DNA of 64,000 nucleotides from contig JABJIC010000015.1 of the NCBI GenBank assembly GCA_018661465.1, positions 62,001 through 126,000 on the forward strand. The letters run 5' to 3'. Shown here one piece after another: positions 17,879 to 27,182 of the stretch; the first letter of the stretch is position 1; each line of letters starts with the position of its first letter. The stretch is from Gammaproteobacteria bacterium (GTDB lineage: Bacteria > Pseudomonadota > Gammaproteobacteria > Pseudomonadales > Pseudohongiellaceae). Both the position numbers and the translations under genes were made by a program. Below the pieces are notes generated by a model that did no database searches, had not been told where the DNA came from, and saw nothing but the letters and a program-made list of their open reading frames with translations.

Positions 17879-18901
17879 CTATTCGTCAGATACTTCCACT
17901 GTCGGTTCCGTTGAATCTAAAGGTGTGCCATCACCATTCATACCCATAGACTCATATCGTCGCCATCCAGCGAGGATTCCAATCATGCCGTGATTACCTT
18001 CATGACAGGCATACTCATAGATTGGACCATCGGTACGACGCAGGGGAAATTTTGCTGACCAACTAACATCCCAGGATTGTGGATCCTCGATAGTAAAGTC
18101 GTACTCAAGGGTATTGTCATCCAGGCGAGTAATCCGCTCTTCCAACATCATGTCCGGAGATGCACCTCGACCATTGTCGGTGTAATAGAAGTCCTTGGTA
18201 TTGATCACCAGAGTGTCACCTTCGAAATGGGCGATAGCGTCACCATCCCACTTTATCTGGCGTGTTTGATGCTCATTGTCCAAGCGTATGATTCTGGCGC
18301 GGTGAATCATCTCGCTAAGAATCATGATGTGATCTTCGGTCTGAACTATTTGGATATTATTGTTGTAGGCACCTGGCACCAATGGTGGACCGGCGCCTCC
18401 GCTCATCAAGCAGCGGTCGGCCAGTGTTCTGCCTTCAGGCCCCAAGCTGAGTCTTCTGTTCTCGGCACGTCTAGCTGCACGCAATTGACCGGCTTGATTG
18501 GTAGCCGGCATTCTTCCATTGGGAGGATCATAGATCAGCGAAGTTCGTCGATCTTCAATGGTCTCAACTCCACGCTCATACCAGAATTCGTTATAGGAAA
18601 TTACTCCAGGAGGATAACCGGCACCACCGACAGAATCGATAATCAGATCGCGATTTTGGCGTCGGTTTTCGAAATCAGCCCATTCTTCTGCCTCGGCAGC
18701 AGTTAGAGTCGGCTTATCCGCCAGCTCTTTGGGTCGATTGAGTGGTGTCAGTGTACGGTAGGTATACATACCTTGAAAATCGGGTACACCGTGCTCAGTT
18801 CGAGGGATATCGGCGCTTTGAGCAAGCAAGATACTGGTAAATAGCATGGCGCCTATGGCCAGGATCCCAGAGCTGAAAACTCTGTTTTTCATAAGACTCA
18901 T
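17879..18901 (-). CDS. Secreted protein of unknown conserved family (copy 2)
   Basis: 340 residues from ATG at 18901, chosen because GGAGAG lies 7 nt upstream; an in-frame ATG five codons earlier would bury that site. Signal peptide ends near L-L-A-Q. The mature start I-P-R-T-E-H-G-V-P-D-F-Q-G-M-Y-T and T-P-L-N-R-P match the protein at 2877-3875. Shared blocks also include D-P-P-N-G-R-M-P, Y-N-N-N-I-Q-I-V-Q-T-E-D-H, H-F-E-G-D-T-L-V-I-N-T, I-E-D-P-Q-S-W and Y-E-Y-A-C-H-E-G-N. These define a paralogous family. Function unknown; expected to be periplasmic or secreted. Confidence 0.8.
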   Translation of the reverse strand: MSLMKNRVFSSGILAIGAMLFTSILLAQSADIPRTEHGVPDFQGMYTYRTLTPLNRPKELADKPTLTAAEAEEWADFENRRQNRDLIIDSVGGAGYPPGVISYNEFWYERGVETIEDRRTSLIYDPPNGRMPATNQAGQLRAARRAENRRLSLGPEGRTLADRCLMSGGAGPPLVPGAYNNNIQIVQTEDHIMILSEMIHRARIIRLDNEHQTRQIKWDGDAIAHFEGDTLVINTKDFYYTDNGRGASPDMMLEERITRLDDNTLEYDFTIEDPQSWDVSWSAKFPLRRTDGPIYEYACHEGNHGMIGILAGWRRYESMGMNGDGTPLDSTEPTVEVSDE

Positions 18902-19127
18902 ATTAAAACTCTCCATCTTGTTCTTTTTGGGGGAGGCTGAGCACTTAAATTACGCCGATTTGGAGGATTTTCAAGAGAATCTTCGTATCTGCTATACATC
19001 TCAAAGCATCACAGCAGCATTTCGCAGATTCAAATTGCTATATCATCCCCGAGCCTTTAAATTGGGGCGTTACAGACTAGATCATCGCTGAATATTAAAA
19101 ACAATAATAATCCAGGGATTAAGCTCC

Positions 19128-19622
19128 ATGACAAATAAATTGAAATTCGCCGGCATCGGACTCGGTGTGGTGCTGGTGATCGCTGCTACTACCTATGTAT
19201 TTATGACGCCCTATAATCGTATCGCGGGTGTACGCATTGGCGGAGATCTAACTGCTCCACCAGCAGACTGGAGCAGTCTCGATGGTCGGGGAATAGGACA
19301 GGTCAAGACTGGAGGCTTTCCTCCATTCGTTGTGCACATTCTCTATTCCACCGATGATGAAGGCATTATCACTGCGACTCGCCCTGACGGTGGTTATTGG
19401 GCCAAGCGAGCCCGCATTGAACCGAACGGATGGATTAAACTTGGCGATGAAACTTTTGCTTTGAAAGCCCGAGAAGTTTTTGGCGACGAACGACTTCCCT
19501 ATCTTGAAAGTTATGGCGGCGCCAATCGTATGCCCATGAGATACGATTTTGATGAGGAAATTATTCGAGGCCAGAACGAACCGCTTCACACCTGGGAAGT
19601 TTTTCACTGGACACCACGCTAG
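19128..19622 (+). CDS. Membrane-anchored protein, possible split-barrel fold
   Basis: A 164-residue protein with one N-terminal transmembrane segment (residues 7-26) and a soluble, probably periplasmic, domain. The segment H-I-L-Y-S-T-D-D-E-G-I-I-T-A-T-R-P near 75, followed by Y-W-A-K-R-A-R and G-W-I-K-L-G-D-E-T-F-A-L-K-A, has the strand pattern of PNPOx/deazaflavin-type split barrels, but no decisive motif is present and this is only a guess. The stop lies 73 bp before the M20 peptidase start, so both may share a transcript. Confidence 0.6.
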   Translation: MTNKLKFAGIGLGVVLVIAATTYVFMTPYNRIAGVRIGGDLTAPPADWSSLDGRGIGQVKTGGFPPFVVHILYSTDDEGIITATRPDGGYWAKRARIEPNGWIKLGDETFALKAREVFGDERLPYLESYGGANRMPMRYDFDEEIIRGQNEPLHTWEVFHWTPR

Positions 19623-19695
19623 TGTTAATTTGAGCAACTAGCCTGGAATAGGAACGAATAAAAATACAAACGCACATTTGGAGAATCAGCCCGAC

Positions 19696-21060
19696 ATGAA
19701 AAAAGCAACACTGTTCATACTCGCATCACTATTTATAACTCCTCTCTATGCGCAGAGCATTGAGGATGAGGCGGTTACCTGGCTTCAGCAATTAATTCAG
19801 ATAGACACGATAAATCCTCCCGGGAATGAATCCAGAGCGGTAGATTTCTACGCTGCCATCTTCGAAGCCGAAGGCATTGAATATGAAACTGCAGAGAGTG
19901 CTCCGGGGCGCGGCAATATCTGGGCGAGGCTGGAAGGTGGTGATGAGCCAGGCTTGATGATGTTGCAGCACACCGATGTGGTTCCTGCCGATCCTGAATA
20001 CTGGACTATCGATCCTCTTTCAGGAGAAATCCGCGACGGCTATATTCTTGGTCGCGGCGCGAGAGACATGAAGGGAACAGGCATCTCTCAGTTGGCAACG
20101 TTTTTGACTCTTCACCGCAGCGGGCGTGCTTTAAATCGTGACGTGGTATTTCTTGCCACTGCTGACGAAGAAGCCGGAGGTGCCTTTGGTGTTGGCTGGC
20201 TGGTTGAGAACCAAAGAGAAATATTCGACGGTGTAGAACTACTAATAAATGAAGGTGGTGCAGGAAGCAGAGATGGTGGAGAAATTATTTTTGGTGTTGA
20301 AGTTACTCAGAAGGTCCCGGTTTGGTTGAGGCTCACTGCAATCGACACACCGGGTCACGGTTCTTCTCCGCGCACCACTAGTTCGGTTACTCGAATAGTG
20401 GACGCTCTGGGCATACTCCGGGAAAACCCTTTCCCTCCACGAATAATTCCACAGGTTGAAAGCTATTTTGCTGGCATCGCCGAGTCACTGGACAATGAAT
20501 GGGCGCCAGCCTACGCAGACATTTCTCGAGCAATTGAAGACCCTGAGTTTTTGGCGGAATTTCAGGCCTATCGTTCAGGTCATCATGCGCTGACCCGTGA
20601 CACCTGCTCGATGACGCGCCTGAACGCTTCCAACAAAATAAATGTTGTGCCACCTGAAGCTTGGGCTGAGCTTGACTGTCGAATTCTTCCTGACAGACCC
20701 GCCGAATTGTTTATTTCAGAACTACAAGAACTGATAGCGGAGACAGGTGTTGAAGTAAGCACCATCATGGCATTCACTCCTGCAATTTCATCCACTAATT
20801 CCAGGCTCTTTACTGCTATCGAAAATGTAACTCGAGAGCTTTATCCTGGCTCCAGAGTAATCCCTTCGGTGAGCACCGGCTTTACAGACAGCCACTTCAC
20901 CCGTGATCTCGGTATTGTTAGTTATGGTTTCAACCCGATCATCACCCGCGCAGGAGAGCCTACCGGTGTTCACGGCAACGACGAAAAAGTACCGGTGGAA
21001 GACTTCCGCAAGGGTGTAACGGATATGATCGCCATTATTCGGAATGTTGTTCACAACTAA
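19696..21060 (+). CDS. Secreted M20 family metallopeptidase
   Basis: 454 residues from ATG at 19696; an upstream in-frame TTG (19678) overlaps the GGAG ribosome binding site and is rejected. Signal peptide 1-19 (P-L-Y-A). Metal ligands of the M20 family are visible: L-Q-H-T-D-V-V-P (His 92, Asp 94), G-R-G-A-R-D-M-K-G near 125, T-A-D-E-E-A-G-G near 155 (general base and ligand Glu), and a C-terminal G-V-H-G-N-D-E-K ligand region near 433. Residues around 210-330 form the dimerisation/lid domain. Expected role: periplasmic hydrolysis of N-acyl amino acids or dipeptides. Confidence 0.88.
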   Translation: MKKATLFILASLFITPLYAQSIEDEAVTWLQQLIQIDTINPPGNESRAVDFYAAIFEAEGIEYETAESAPGRGNIWARLEGGDEPGLMMLQHTDVVPADPEYWTIDPLSGEIRDGYILGRGARDMKGTGISQLATFLTLHRSGRALNRDVVFLATADEEAGGAFGVGWLVENQREIFDGVELLINEGGAGSRDGGEIIFGVEVTQKVPVWLRLTAIDTPGHGSSPRTTSSVTRIVDALGILRENPFPPRIIPQVESYFAGIAESLDNEWAPAYADISRAIEDPEFLAEFQAYRSGHHALTRDTCSMTRLNASNKINVVPPEAWAELDCRILPDRPAELFISELQELIAETGVEVSTIMAFTPAISSTNSRLFTAIENVTRELYPGSRVIPSVSTGFTDSHFTRDLGIVSYGFNPIITRAGEPTGVHGNDEKVPVEDFRKGVTDMIAIIRNVVHN

Positions 21061-21436
21061 GGACACTCAATTGGAGCACTCTGCTAAATGAGTGTCGTCT
21101 GCCAAAATAAATGAGAGTGCACTGCTGAATCGGATTTCGGTGCACTCTCTACCTATTGATCTACTCCGCGACCTGCCCACCGACGCTTGTTCACCGCTCC
21201 TCAAATCACCCGCTCAGCCCAGGATCAAACTCGCACAATTTGCGGAATTGGTAGTTTATGCATCCATTACTGCCTCCCCATGCATCTTATATACCGATTC
21301 CGTAGCCTTATTGCTGCGGATACAGGTATATATGCCGCGCTGGACGCATCCGCCTGTAACCTTATTCTCTTCAGCGACGTCATAGACGTCATAGACATAT
21401 AGAAGCGACAGAGCTTCTCCGTATACGGGTGGAAAA
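21061..21436. other. Intergenic region with hairpin and short direct repeats
   Basis: 376 bp between the peptidase and the ABC export operon. It contains a 10-bp perfect inverted repeat (GAGAGTGCAC at 21113-21122 and GTGCACTCTC at 21140-21149), which could be a hairpin ending the peptidase transcript although no T-run follows. It also contains a direct repeat just before the operon. No coding frame here looks real. Confidence 0.55.
21376..21399. promoter_or_regulatory. Direct repeat GACGTCATA, possible operator
   Basis: Two exact copies of the 9-mer GACGTCATA (21376-21384, 21385-21393) followed by the partial copy GACATA. Each full copy contains the palindrome GACGTC. It lies about 40 bp before the first gene of the ABC operon. 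A regulator-binding site is a guess from position and symmetry. Confidence 0.35.
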
Positions 21437-23857
21437 ATGTTCAAGAACTATCTCAATATGGTCTTCCGGAGCATCTGGAAGTACAAGGTATTCTCTGCGA
21501 TCAATATTCTTGGGCTGGCAGTTGGCCTTGCCTGCAGCCTTCTAATTCTAATGTATGTTCAATATGAACTCAGCTATGACCGCTATCATGAAAAAGAGGA
21601 TCGAATCTATCGAACAACCCTACAGGGTACGATAGCCGGCAATGTGCTTAGCGCTCCAATTGGACCTTACCCAATGGCTGCTGCGCTAAGAAACGAATTC
21701 CCGGAAGTTGAAACCGCCGCAAGGTTCAGACAGTTCTTCCAGGAAGCACTGGTGAGCATCGGCGATATCAACTACCAGGAAGCAGAAGTCTTTCATGTAG
21801 ATCCTCAGTTCTTCGATATCTTCAGCCTTGAGTTTCTGGCTGGCGATAAGACCACTGCACTCACGGATCCCAACACTGTAGTCATAACAGAGACTATAGC
21901 TGCCAAATATTTTCCAGTAGGTGGACTGGGAGGAGCAATAGGACAGACTCTACGCTTTGACGACGAAGAAAATTATCGAGTCACCGGCGTAATAGAAGAT
22001 GTTCCAATAAATTCTCATTTTCATCCCGAATTCCTTGTGTCATTTACCTCCGATGAAGATCACGATAGCCCGGTCTGGATAAGCAATAATATATATACCT
22101 ATGTGCTTTTAACGCCTGGTAGCTCAGAAAGCGTGATGGAAGAAAAGCTTCAGGAATTAGTACCCAAGTATGTCGCGCCTCAAATCCAACAGGGACTGGG
22201 TGTGACCTACGAAGAATTCTACGCATCCGGCGGGCGATATGAGTATGGCTTGCAGGCTCTTGCTGATATTCATCTCTTCAATGGCTTCGATGGGGAATTG
22301 GAGCCCCCTGGAAATGCGGCCTATGTTTACACCTTCCAAGCCATAGCAATATTTATCCTGATACTCGCTTGTATCAATTTCATGAATCTCTCGACGGCTC
22401 GATCTGCAAACAGAGCACGGGAAATTGGAGTGCGAAAAGTTCTGGGGGCATATCAAGGTCAACTTATCGGTCAGTTTCTAACCGAGTCAATAATTATTAG
22501 CCTGCTAGCACTGGCCTTGGCAATTCCTCTAATTTCCATATTATTGCCTTCATTCAATGCCTTGACTGAAAGAAATATGAGTCTGGGAACTCTACTAAAC
22601 CCGGTCTCTCTGTTGCTTCTTCTGGCATTCGCCACATTGGTAGGCACGCTTTCCGGAAGTTACCCCGCCCTCTTCCTTTCCCGTTTTCATCCGCAGGAAG
22701 TTCTTAAAGGAAAATTCAGCCGGGGCTCAAAGCAAGGATGGCTGCGCAGTGGCCTGGTGGTCTTTCAGTTTGTAATTTCCATTTCATTAGTAGCTGCAAC
22801 ACTCATCGTTTTTAATCAGCTTGAACTCTTGCGCAATATGCCTCTGGGCTTCGCCAAGGAACAAATCGTCGTTATCAAACGCGTGTCAGCTTTGGGAGAC
22901 CAACAACAAAGCTTTAAGGAACAGGTACTGCAACAGCCAAACGTCATAAATGCCTCCGCAACCATTCATGTCCCCGGGGATCAGGAAGACCAGAACGCCT
23001 ACATGATTGAGGGCAGACCAGCTTCCGAGACTCACATTATTTCTAGATTCAACGTGGGCTATGACTTTATCGAGACCCTGGACATAGAACTACTTGAGGG
23101 AAGAACTTTCTCTGAAGAATTCACCGGCAGTCATCCGGGCTATATTGTGAACGAGGCTGCTCTGAGGGAGTTAAACATTACCAATCCCTTAGAAACCAGA
23201 ATTTTGGAACCCAATGATGACGGCCCTACCGCCGCACCAATAATCGGCGTGGTTAAAGACTTTCATTATAGATCTCTACATGAAGAGATACGCCCATTGT
23301 TAATGGAGGTACAAGAATTTTCTCGTTACTTGATTGTACGAGTTCAAGCAGGGAATATTCAGCAAACTCTACGAGAGCTTGAAGACACATGGCGAGTAAT
23401 GACCAATGGCCAACCCTTCGAGTACAGTTTTCTCGAAGAAGATTACAATGAACTGCACCAGGGCGATCAGAAAATGGGCGAAATATTTGCCGGGTTCTCC
23501 GCGCTGGCTGTTCTTATCGCTTGCCTGGGACTTTACGGGTTAGCTTCATTTACCACAGAGCAACGAACCAAGGAAATAGGCATCCGCAAGACTCTTGGGG
23601 CTTCTGTTAGCGCGATAGTCTTGCTGCTATCGAAAGAGTTTATGGTTTTGGTTCTGATAGCTATTCTGGTCTCGATTCCCATCGCCTACTTCACTATGAA
23701 TGAATGGCTTCAATTGTTTGCCTATCGAATCGACATCGGCTCCGGCGTGTTTGCAATCTCCGGAATTATGGCGCTGCTAGTTGCCTTTATCACAGTAAGT
23801 TATCAGTCAACCCGGGCTGCCCTGACCAACCCAGTGCTAACCTTAAGAGACGAATAA
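21437..23857 (+). CDS. ABC transporter permease, MacB/FtsX type (first)
   Basis: An 806-residue inner-membrane protein with a duplicated MacB_PCD plus FtsX architecture. It has an N-terminal helix near 20-42, a periplasmic domain up to about 290, a three-helix FtsX block about 300-425 (F-M-N-L-S-T-A-R-S-A-N-R-A-R-E-I-G-V-R-K coupling segment near 320), another helix near 440, a second periplasmic domain, and a final FtsX block from about 685 with T-K-E-I-G-I-R-K-T-L-G-A. Such permeases do not form classical channels; they couple ATP use in the cytoplasm to periplasmic movement, exporting peptides, lipoproteins or antimicrobials. First gene of a four-gene operon with the ATPase 64 bp downstream. 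Confidence 0.88.
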   Translation: MFKNYLNMVFRSIWKYKVFSAINILGLAVGLACSLLILMYVQYELSYDRYHEKEDRIYRTTLQGTIAGNVLSAPIGPYPMAAALRNEFPEVETAARFRQFFQEALVSIGDINYQEAEVFHVDPQFFDIFSLEFLAGDKTTALTDPNTVVITETIAAKYFPVGGLGGAIGQTLRFDDEENYRVTGVIEDVPINSHFHPEFLVSFTSDEDHDSPVWISNNIYTYVLLTPGSSESVMEEKLQELVPKYVAPQIQQGLGVTYEEFYASGGRYEYGLQALADIHLFNGFDGELEPPGNAAYVYTFQAIAIFILILACINFMNLSTARSANRAREIGVRKVLGAYQGQLIGQFLTESIIISLLALALAIPLISILLPSFNALTERNMSLGTLLNPVSLLLLLAFATLVGTLSGSYPALFLSRFHPQEVLKGKFSRGSKQGWLRSGLVVFQFVISISLVAATLIVFNQLELLRNMPLGFAKEQIVVIKRVSALGDQQQSFKEQVLQQPNVINASATIHVPGDQEDQNAYMIEGRPASETHIISRFNVGYDFIETLDIELLEGRTFSEEFTGSHPGYIVNEAALRELNITNPLETRILEPNDDGPTAAPIIGVVKDFHYRSLHEEIRPLLMEVQEFSRYLIVRVQAGNIQQTLRELEDTWRVMTNGQPFEYSFLEEDYNELHQGDQKMGEIFAGFSALAVLIACLGLYGLASFTTEQRTKEIGIRKTLGASVSAIVLLLSKEFMVLVLIAILVSIPIAYFTMNEWLQLFAYRIDIGSGVFAISGIMALLVAFITVSYQSTRAALTNPVLTLRDE

Positions 23858-23921
23858 AACAATTTTAACAATTACTCACGAAACCTATAAACAACACAGA
23901 ATTTAAAAGAGGAAGATAAAC

Positions 23922-24620
23922 ATGATTCTTAAGACAGAGAACCTTAACAAGCTATTCCGCACCGACGAGGTGGAAACTACCGCTTTGAATGACGTAAACA
24001 TACAAGTGGAAGAAGGCGAATTCACTTCAATCATGGGCCCGTCGGGTTGCGGAAAGTCCACGCTGCTTCACATACTCGGCTTAATCGACAATCCAGATAG
24101 CGGCAAATATTTCTTCCTCGATGAAGATGTATCTTCCTATTCGGAAAGGCAGAGAGCGCAGCTGCGCAAGGAAAATATCGGATTCGTTTTTCAGAGCTTC
24201 AACCTGATCGACGAATTATCGGTTTACGAAAATGTCGAGCTCCCGCTTATCTATACCAAGGTTCCCGCGAACCAGCGCAAGAAAACCGTAGAAGAGATGT
24301 TGGAGAAAATGAATATGGCTCATCGCGCCAAGCATTTTCCACAGCAGCTGTCAGGCGGACAACAGCAACGGGTTGCCGTTGCTAGAGCCATCGTTAACCA
24401 GCCCAATCTGATTCTGGCGGATGAGCCAACAGGTAACCTCGATAGCGAACATGGCGAGGAAGTAATGAAAATTCTTACTACGCTGAACCAGGAAGGGACA
24501 ACTATCGTAATGGTAACTCACTCAGCCGAGGACGCCGCAGTCGGTAACCGCATAATTCGCATGCTCGATGGCAAAGTAGTTTCTGCAGATTCCAGTCTGG
24601 ATCAAATAGCAGCAGCTTGA
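23922..24620 (+). CDS. ABC transporter ATP-binding protein, LolD/MacB type
   Basis: A 232-residue ATPase with all expected motifs: Walker [10 protein letters not shown] near residue 39, Q-loop F-V-F-Q-S-F-N-L near 88, signature L-S-G-G-Q-Q-Q-R near 142, Walker [14 protein letters not shown] near 162, and the switch His in V-T-H-S near 199. AGAGGAAG precedes the ATG at good spacing. It lies between the two FtsX-type permeases and is expected to energise both, probably as a homodimer under a permease heterodimer. Confidence 0.93.
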   Translation: MILKTENLNKLFRTDEVETTALNDVNIQVEEGEFTSIMGPSGCGKSTLLHILGLIDNPDSGKYFFLDEDVSSYSERQRAQLRKENIGFVFQSFNLIDELSVYENVELPLIYTKVPANQRKKTVEEMLEKMNMAHRAKHFPQQLSGGQQQRVAVARAIVNQPNLILADEPTGNLDSEHGEEVMKILTTLNQEGTTIVMVTHSAEDAAVGNRIIRMLDGKVVSADSSLDQIAAA

Positions 24621-24657
24621 TTGCTGAAGCCGACGCTAGAAATATTGGAGCCATGTC

Positions 24658-27129
24658 ATGTTCAAGAATTACCTACTGTTATCACTGAGAAATCTGCTTG
24701 CCAATAAACTCTTCTCCACAATTAATATTATGGGGCTCGCAGTAGGTCTGGCTAGTGTAATTCTAATCAGTCTCTTCGTTCAGCATGAACTCAGTTATGA
24801 TCGCCACTGGGAGAACGCCGATCGAACCTATAAGGTAATGAGAACATTTCTTGCCAACAATGGCTCTCCTGATTTGGACTTGGCAACCAATGCACCGCAA
24901 GTCGGACCGCTACTCAAGCAGGACTTTCCCGAATTTGAGCAAGTCATCCGCATTATGGCTGCGGGACAATTGCTGTTTACCCACCCAGAAACCAACCAAC
25001 CCTATTATGAACAGGGAATCCAGTTCGTTGATCCTGAAATATATCAGGTGTTTGACCTTCCCTTGTTAGAAGGCGATTGGGAAACCGCTCTTTCCGGGCC
25101 TTTCCAAATGGTAATAAGCGAATCAATCGCTCGGAAATACTTTGGCGATGAGAGCCCCCTGAATAAAACCATCCTGCTTGCCGGCCAGGCACCAGTTCAA
25201 GTTACAGGCGTAATGGAAGAGCTTGAAGCGAACTCCCACTTAACCGGCGAGGTATATGTTTCTCTTAATACTACTGTAGCTATGTTCGGCGAATCATTCC
25301 TGCAAGGCTGGAGTAGTAATAATTTTCACACCTACGTAGTGATACCGGAAAACTACGATATAGAAACTTTTAAAGCCGAAATACCCGCGTTCATGAATCG
25401 TCATATTAGGGAGAACGCAACCAGCTTTACTCGCTTCGATGTCATGCCACTAACTGACATTCACCTTAACTCTAATCGAGACAATGAATTTCAGGCCAAC
25501 GGAAACATTACTACCGTCTATACATTTAGTGCTATTGCCTTTTTTATCCTGCTTATAGCCTGTTTCAATTTCATGAATCTATCGACTGCACGCTCAGCGA
25601 GCAGAGCCAGAGAGGTCGGCCTTCGAAAGACTCTTGGTGCTGATAAGTCTCAGATCGTTTTACAATTCCTGGGCGAATCTCTGTTTCTAACTCTTGTTGC
25701 TATGCTGCTTGCTTTGGCTATGGTCGAGCTTCTCCTACCCTGGTTTAATAGCCTGATTGGCCTCGAGCTCTCCGTCGATCTTGTCGATTCGCCTCTTACT
25801 CTGTCTCTCTTGCTCGGCCTGGTGATTTTGGTTGGCGTACTCGCGGGAAGTTATCCTGCATTTTATTTGGCCTCATTTTCGGCGGCCAATATCTTGCGAG
25901 GTGAAATAGGAAAAGGCAGTGGCGGAGTGAGTCTGCGCAAATTTCTAGTAGTGGTTCAATTCGCAATCTCCATAGGCCTAATAGTAGCTGCTGGAATTGC
26001 ATTGTCACAGCTTCGCTATGCCATGAACCTCGACCCGGGTTACACAAGAGAACAAATACTTTACTACCAAGGTGACACGCTCGAAGGTCTCGGCAGCAAC
26101 TATGAGACGATGAAACAAGAATTACTCAGTCACCCTGAAATTCTCTCAGTGACTGCCGCCAATCTTCTTCCTGGAGATCAGAATACCAACTCCGATGGCG
26201 TTCGCTTCGAGGGTGGAAGTGAATCCGACATAGGTCTTCCCTATCTTAATGTGGACTACGACTTTTTCGAAACATTCGAAATAGATGTTATTGCCGGCCG
26301 GAGCTTTTCAAGAGAACGAGCTACCGATATTTTTGTAGAGCCCAACGAAGAACGACCTAACACAACAGCTAGTTACATTCTGAATGAATCAGCAGCCAGA
26401 CAAATTGGATATTCAGCGAATGAATCCCTGAACAAATGGTTCGAAGTTTCTCGAGGCGGGGGAGATTATCGCGTTAGAGGGTTAATTGTTGGAGTTGTTG
26501 ATGACATCTACTTTTCTTCAATACGTGAAGAGGTAAAGCCAGTTTATTATCGCGTGATGGATCCGATAAATTCCGAGCAGCAGTTCCCTAACTTCGATCA
26601 AATGGCTGTTCGTGTCAGCGGCAGAAATATGGATGACACTCTGGAATCAATTGCTAGCATTTGGGAGAACTTCCTTCCCAATGCTCCACTTAGACAGACT
26701 TTCCTAGAACAGAAACTTGAGGCGCTCTATCAATCAGAGTCTCGTCAGGGAGATATTTTTACGGCTTTTTCAATCATGGCGTTCTTCATCGCGGGGCTAG
26801 GCCTGTTTGGCCTGGCATCCTATTTGACTGAACAACGCACACGGGAGATTGGAATTCGCAAAGTGTTGGGAAGTAGCGTTCTTGAGATCGTTACCATGCT
26901 TACACGTGATTTTTCCAAGTTGGTGCTGATCGCGAATATTATCGCCTGGCCAGTTGCCTGGTATTTTATGAACGCCTGGCTGCAAAATTTTGCTTACCGC
27001 ACTTCCATAAATTTTGGGATTTTCCTGCTCGCTGCATTCTTTGCCTGGTTGTTGGCATCGCTTACCGTAGGAATTTTGGCAGCCAATGCAGCGAACATGA
27101 ACCCGACCCAGTCTTTGAGGCACGAATAA
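24658..27129 (+). CDS. ABC transporter permease, MacB/FtsX type (second)
   Basis: An 823-residue paralogue of the permease at 21437, with the same duplicated layout: N-terminal helix near 18-42, first periplasmic domain, FtsX block around 285-410 with F-M-N-L-S-T-A-R-S-A-S-R-A-R-E-V-G-L-R-K, a second periplasmic domain, and a last FtsX block from about 700 containing T-R-E-I-G-I-R-K-V-L-G-S-S. Both proteins begin M-F-K-N-Y-L, suggesting origin by duplication. GGAG lies 8 nt before the ATG. The two permeases probably assemble with the ATPase encoded between them. Confidence 0.88.
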   Translation: MFKNYLLLSLRNLLANKLFSTINIMGLAVGLASVILISLFVQHELSYDRHWENADRTYKVMRTFLANNGSPDLDLATNAPQVGPLLKQDFPEFEQVIRIMAAGQLLFTHPETNQPYYEQGIQFVDPEIYQVFDLPLLEGDWETALSGPFQMVISESIARKYFGDESPLNKTILLAGQAPVQVTGVMEELEANSHLTGEVYVSLNTTVAMFGESFLQGWSSNNFHTYVVIPENYDIETFKAEIPAFMNRHIRENATSFTRFDVMPLTDIHLNSNRDNEFQANGNITTVYTFSAIAFFILLIACFNFMNLSTARSASRAREVGLRKTLGADKSQIVLQFLGESLFLTLVAMLLALAMVELLLPWFNSLIGLELSVDLVDSPLTLSLLLGLVILVGVLAGSYPAFYLASFSAANILRGEIGKGSGGVSLRKFLVVVQFAISIGLIVAAGIALSQLRYAMNLDPGYTREQILYYQGDTLEGLGSNYETMKQELLSHPEILSVTAANLLPGDQNTNSDGVRFEGGSESDIGLPYLNVDYDFFETFEIDVIAGRSFSRERATDIFVEPNEERPNTTASYILNESAARQIGYSANESLNKWFEVSRGGGDYRVRGLIVGVVDDIYFSSIREEVKPVYYRVMDPINSEQQFPNFDQMAVRVSGRNMDDTLESIASIWENFLPNAPLRQTFLEQKLEALYQSESRQGDIFTAFSIMAFFIAGLGLFGLASYLTEQRTREIGIRKVLGSSVLEIVTMLTRDFSKLVLIANIIAWPVAWYFMNAWLQNFAYRTSINFGIFLLAAFFAWLLASLTVGILAANAANMNPTQSLRHE

Positions 27130-27182
27130 GGTCTAGCATTTTGATTTCAAGAGACATTACAAAGAGGTTATACTTTTAGACT

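Noticed and set aside
18077..18706. 209-codon plus-strand frame
   Set aside because: Entirely antisense to the secreted unknown-family gene at 17879-18901, which has a signal peptide, ribosome binding site, terminator and a paralogue.
21092..21402. Two overlapping plus-strand frames between the peptidase and ABC operon
   Set aside because: They cross a hairpin and direct repeats, lack ribosome binding sites and resemble no protein.
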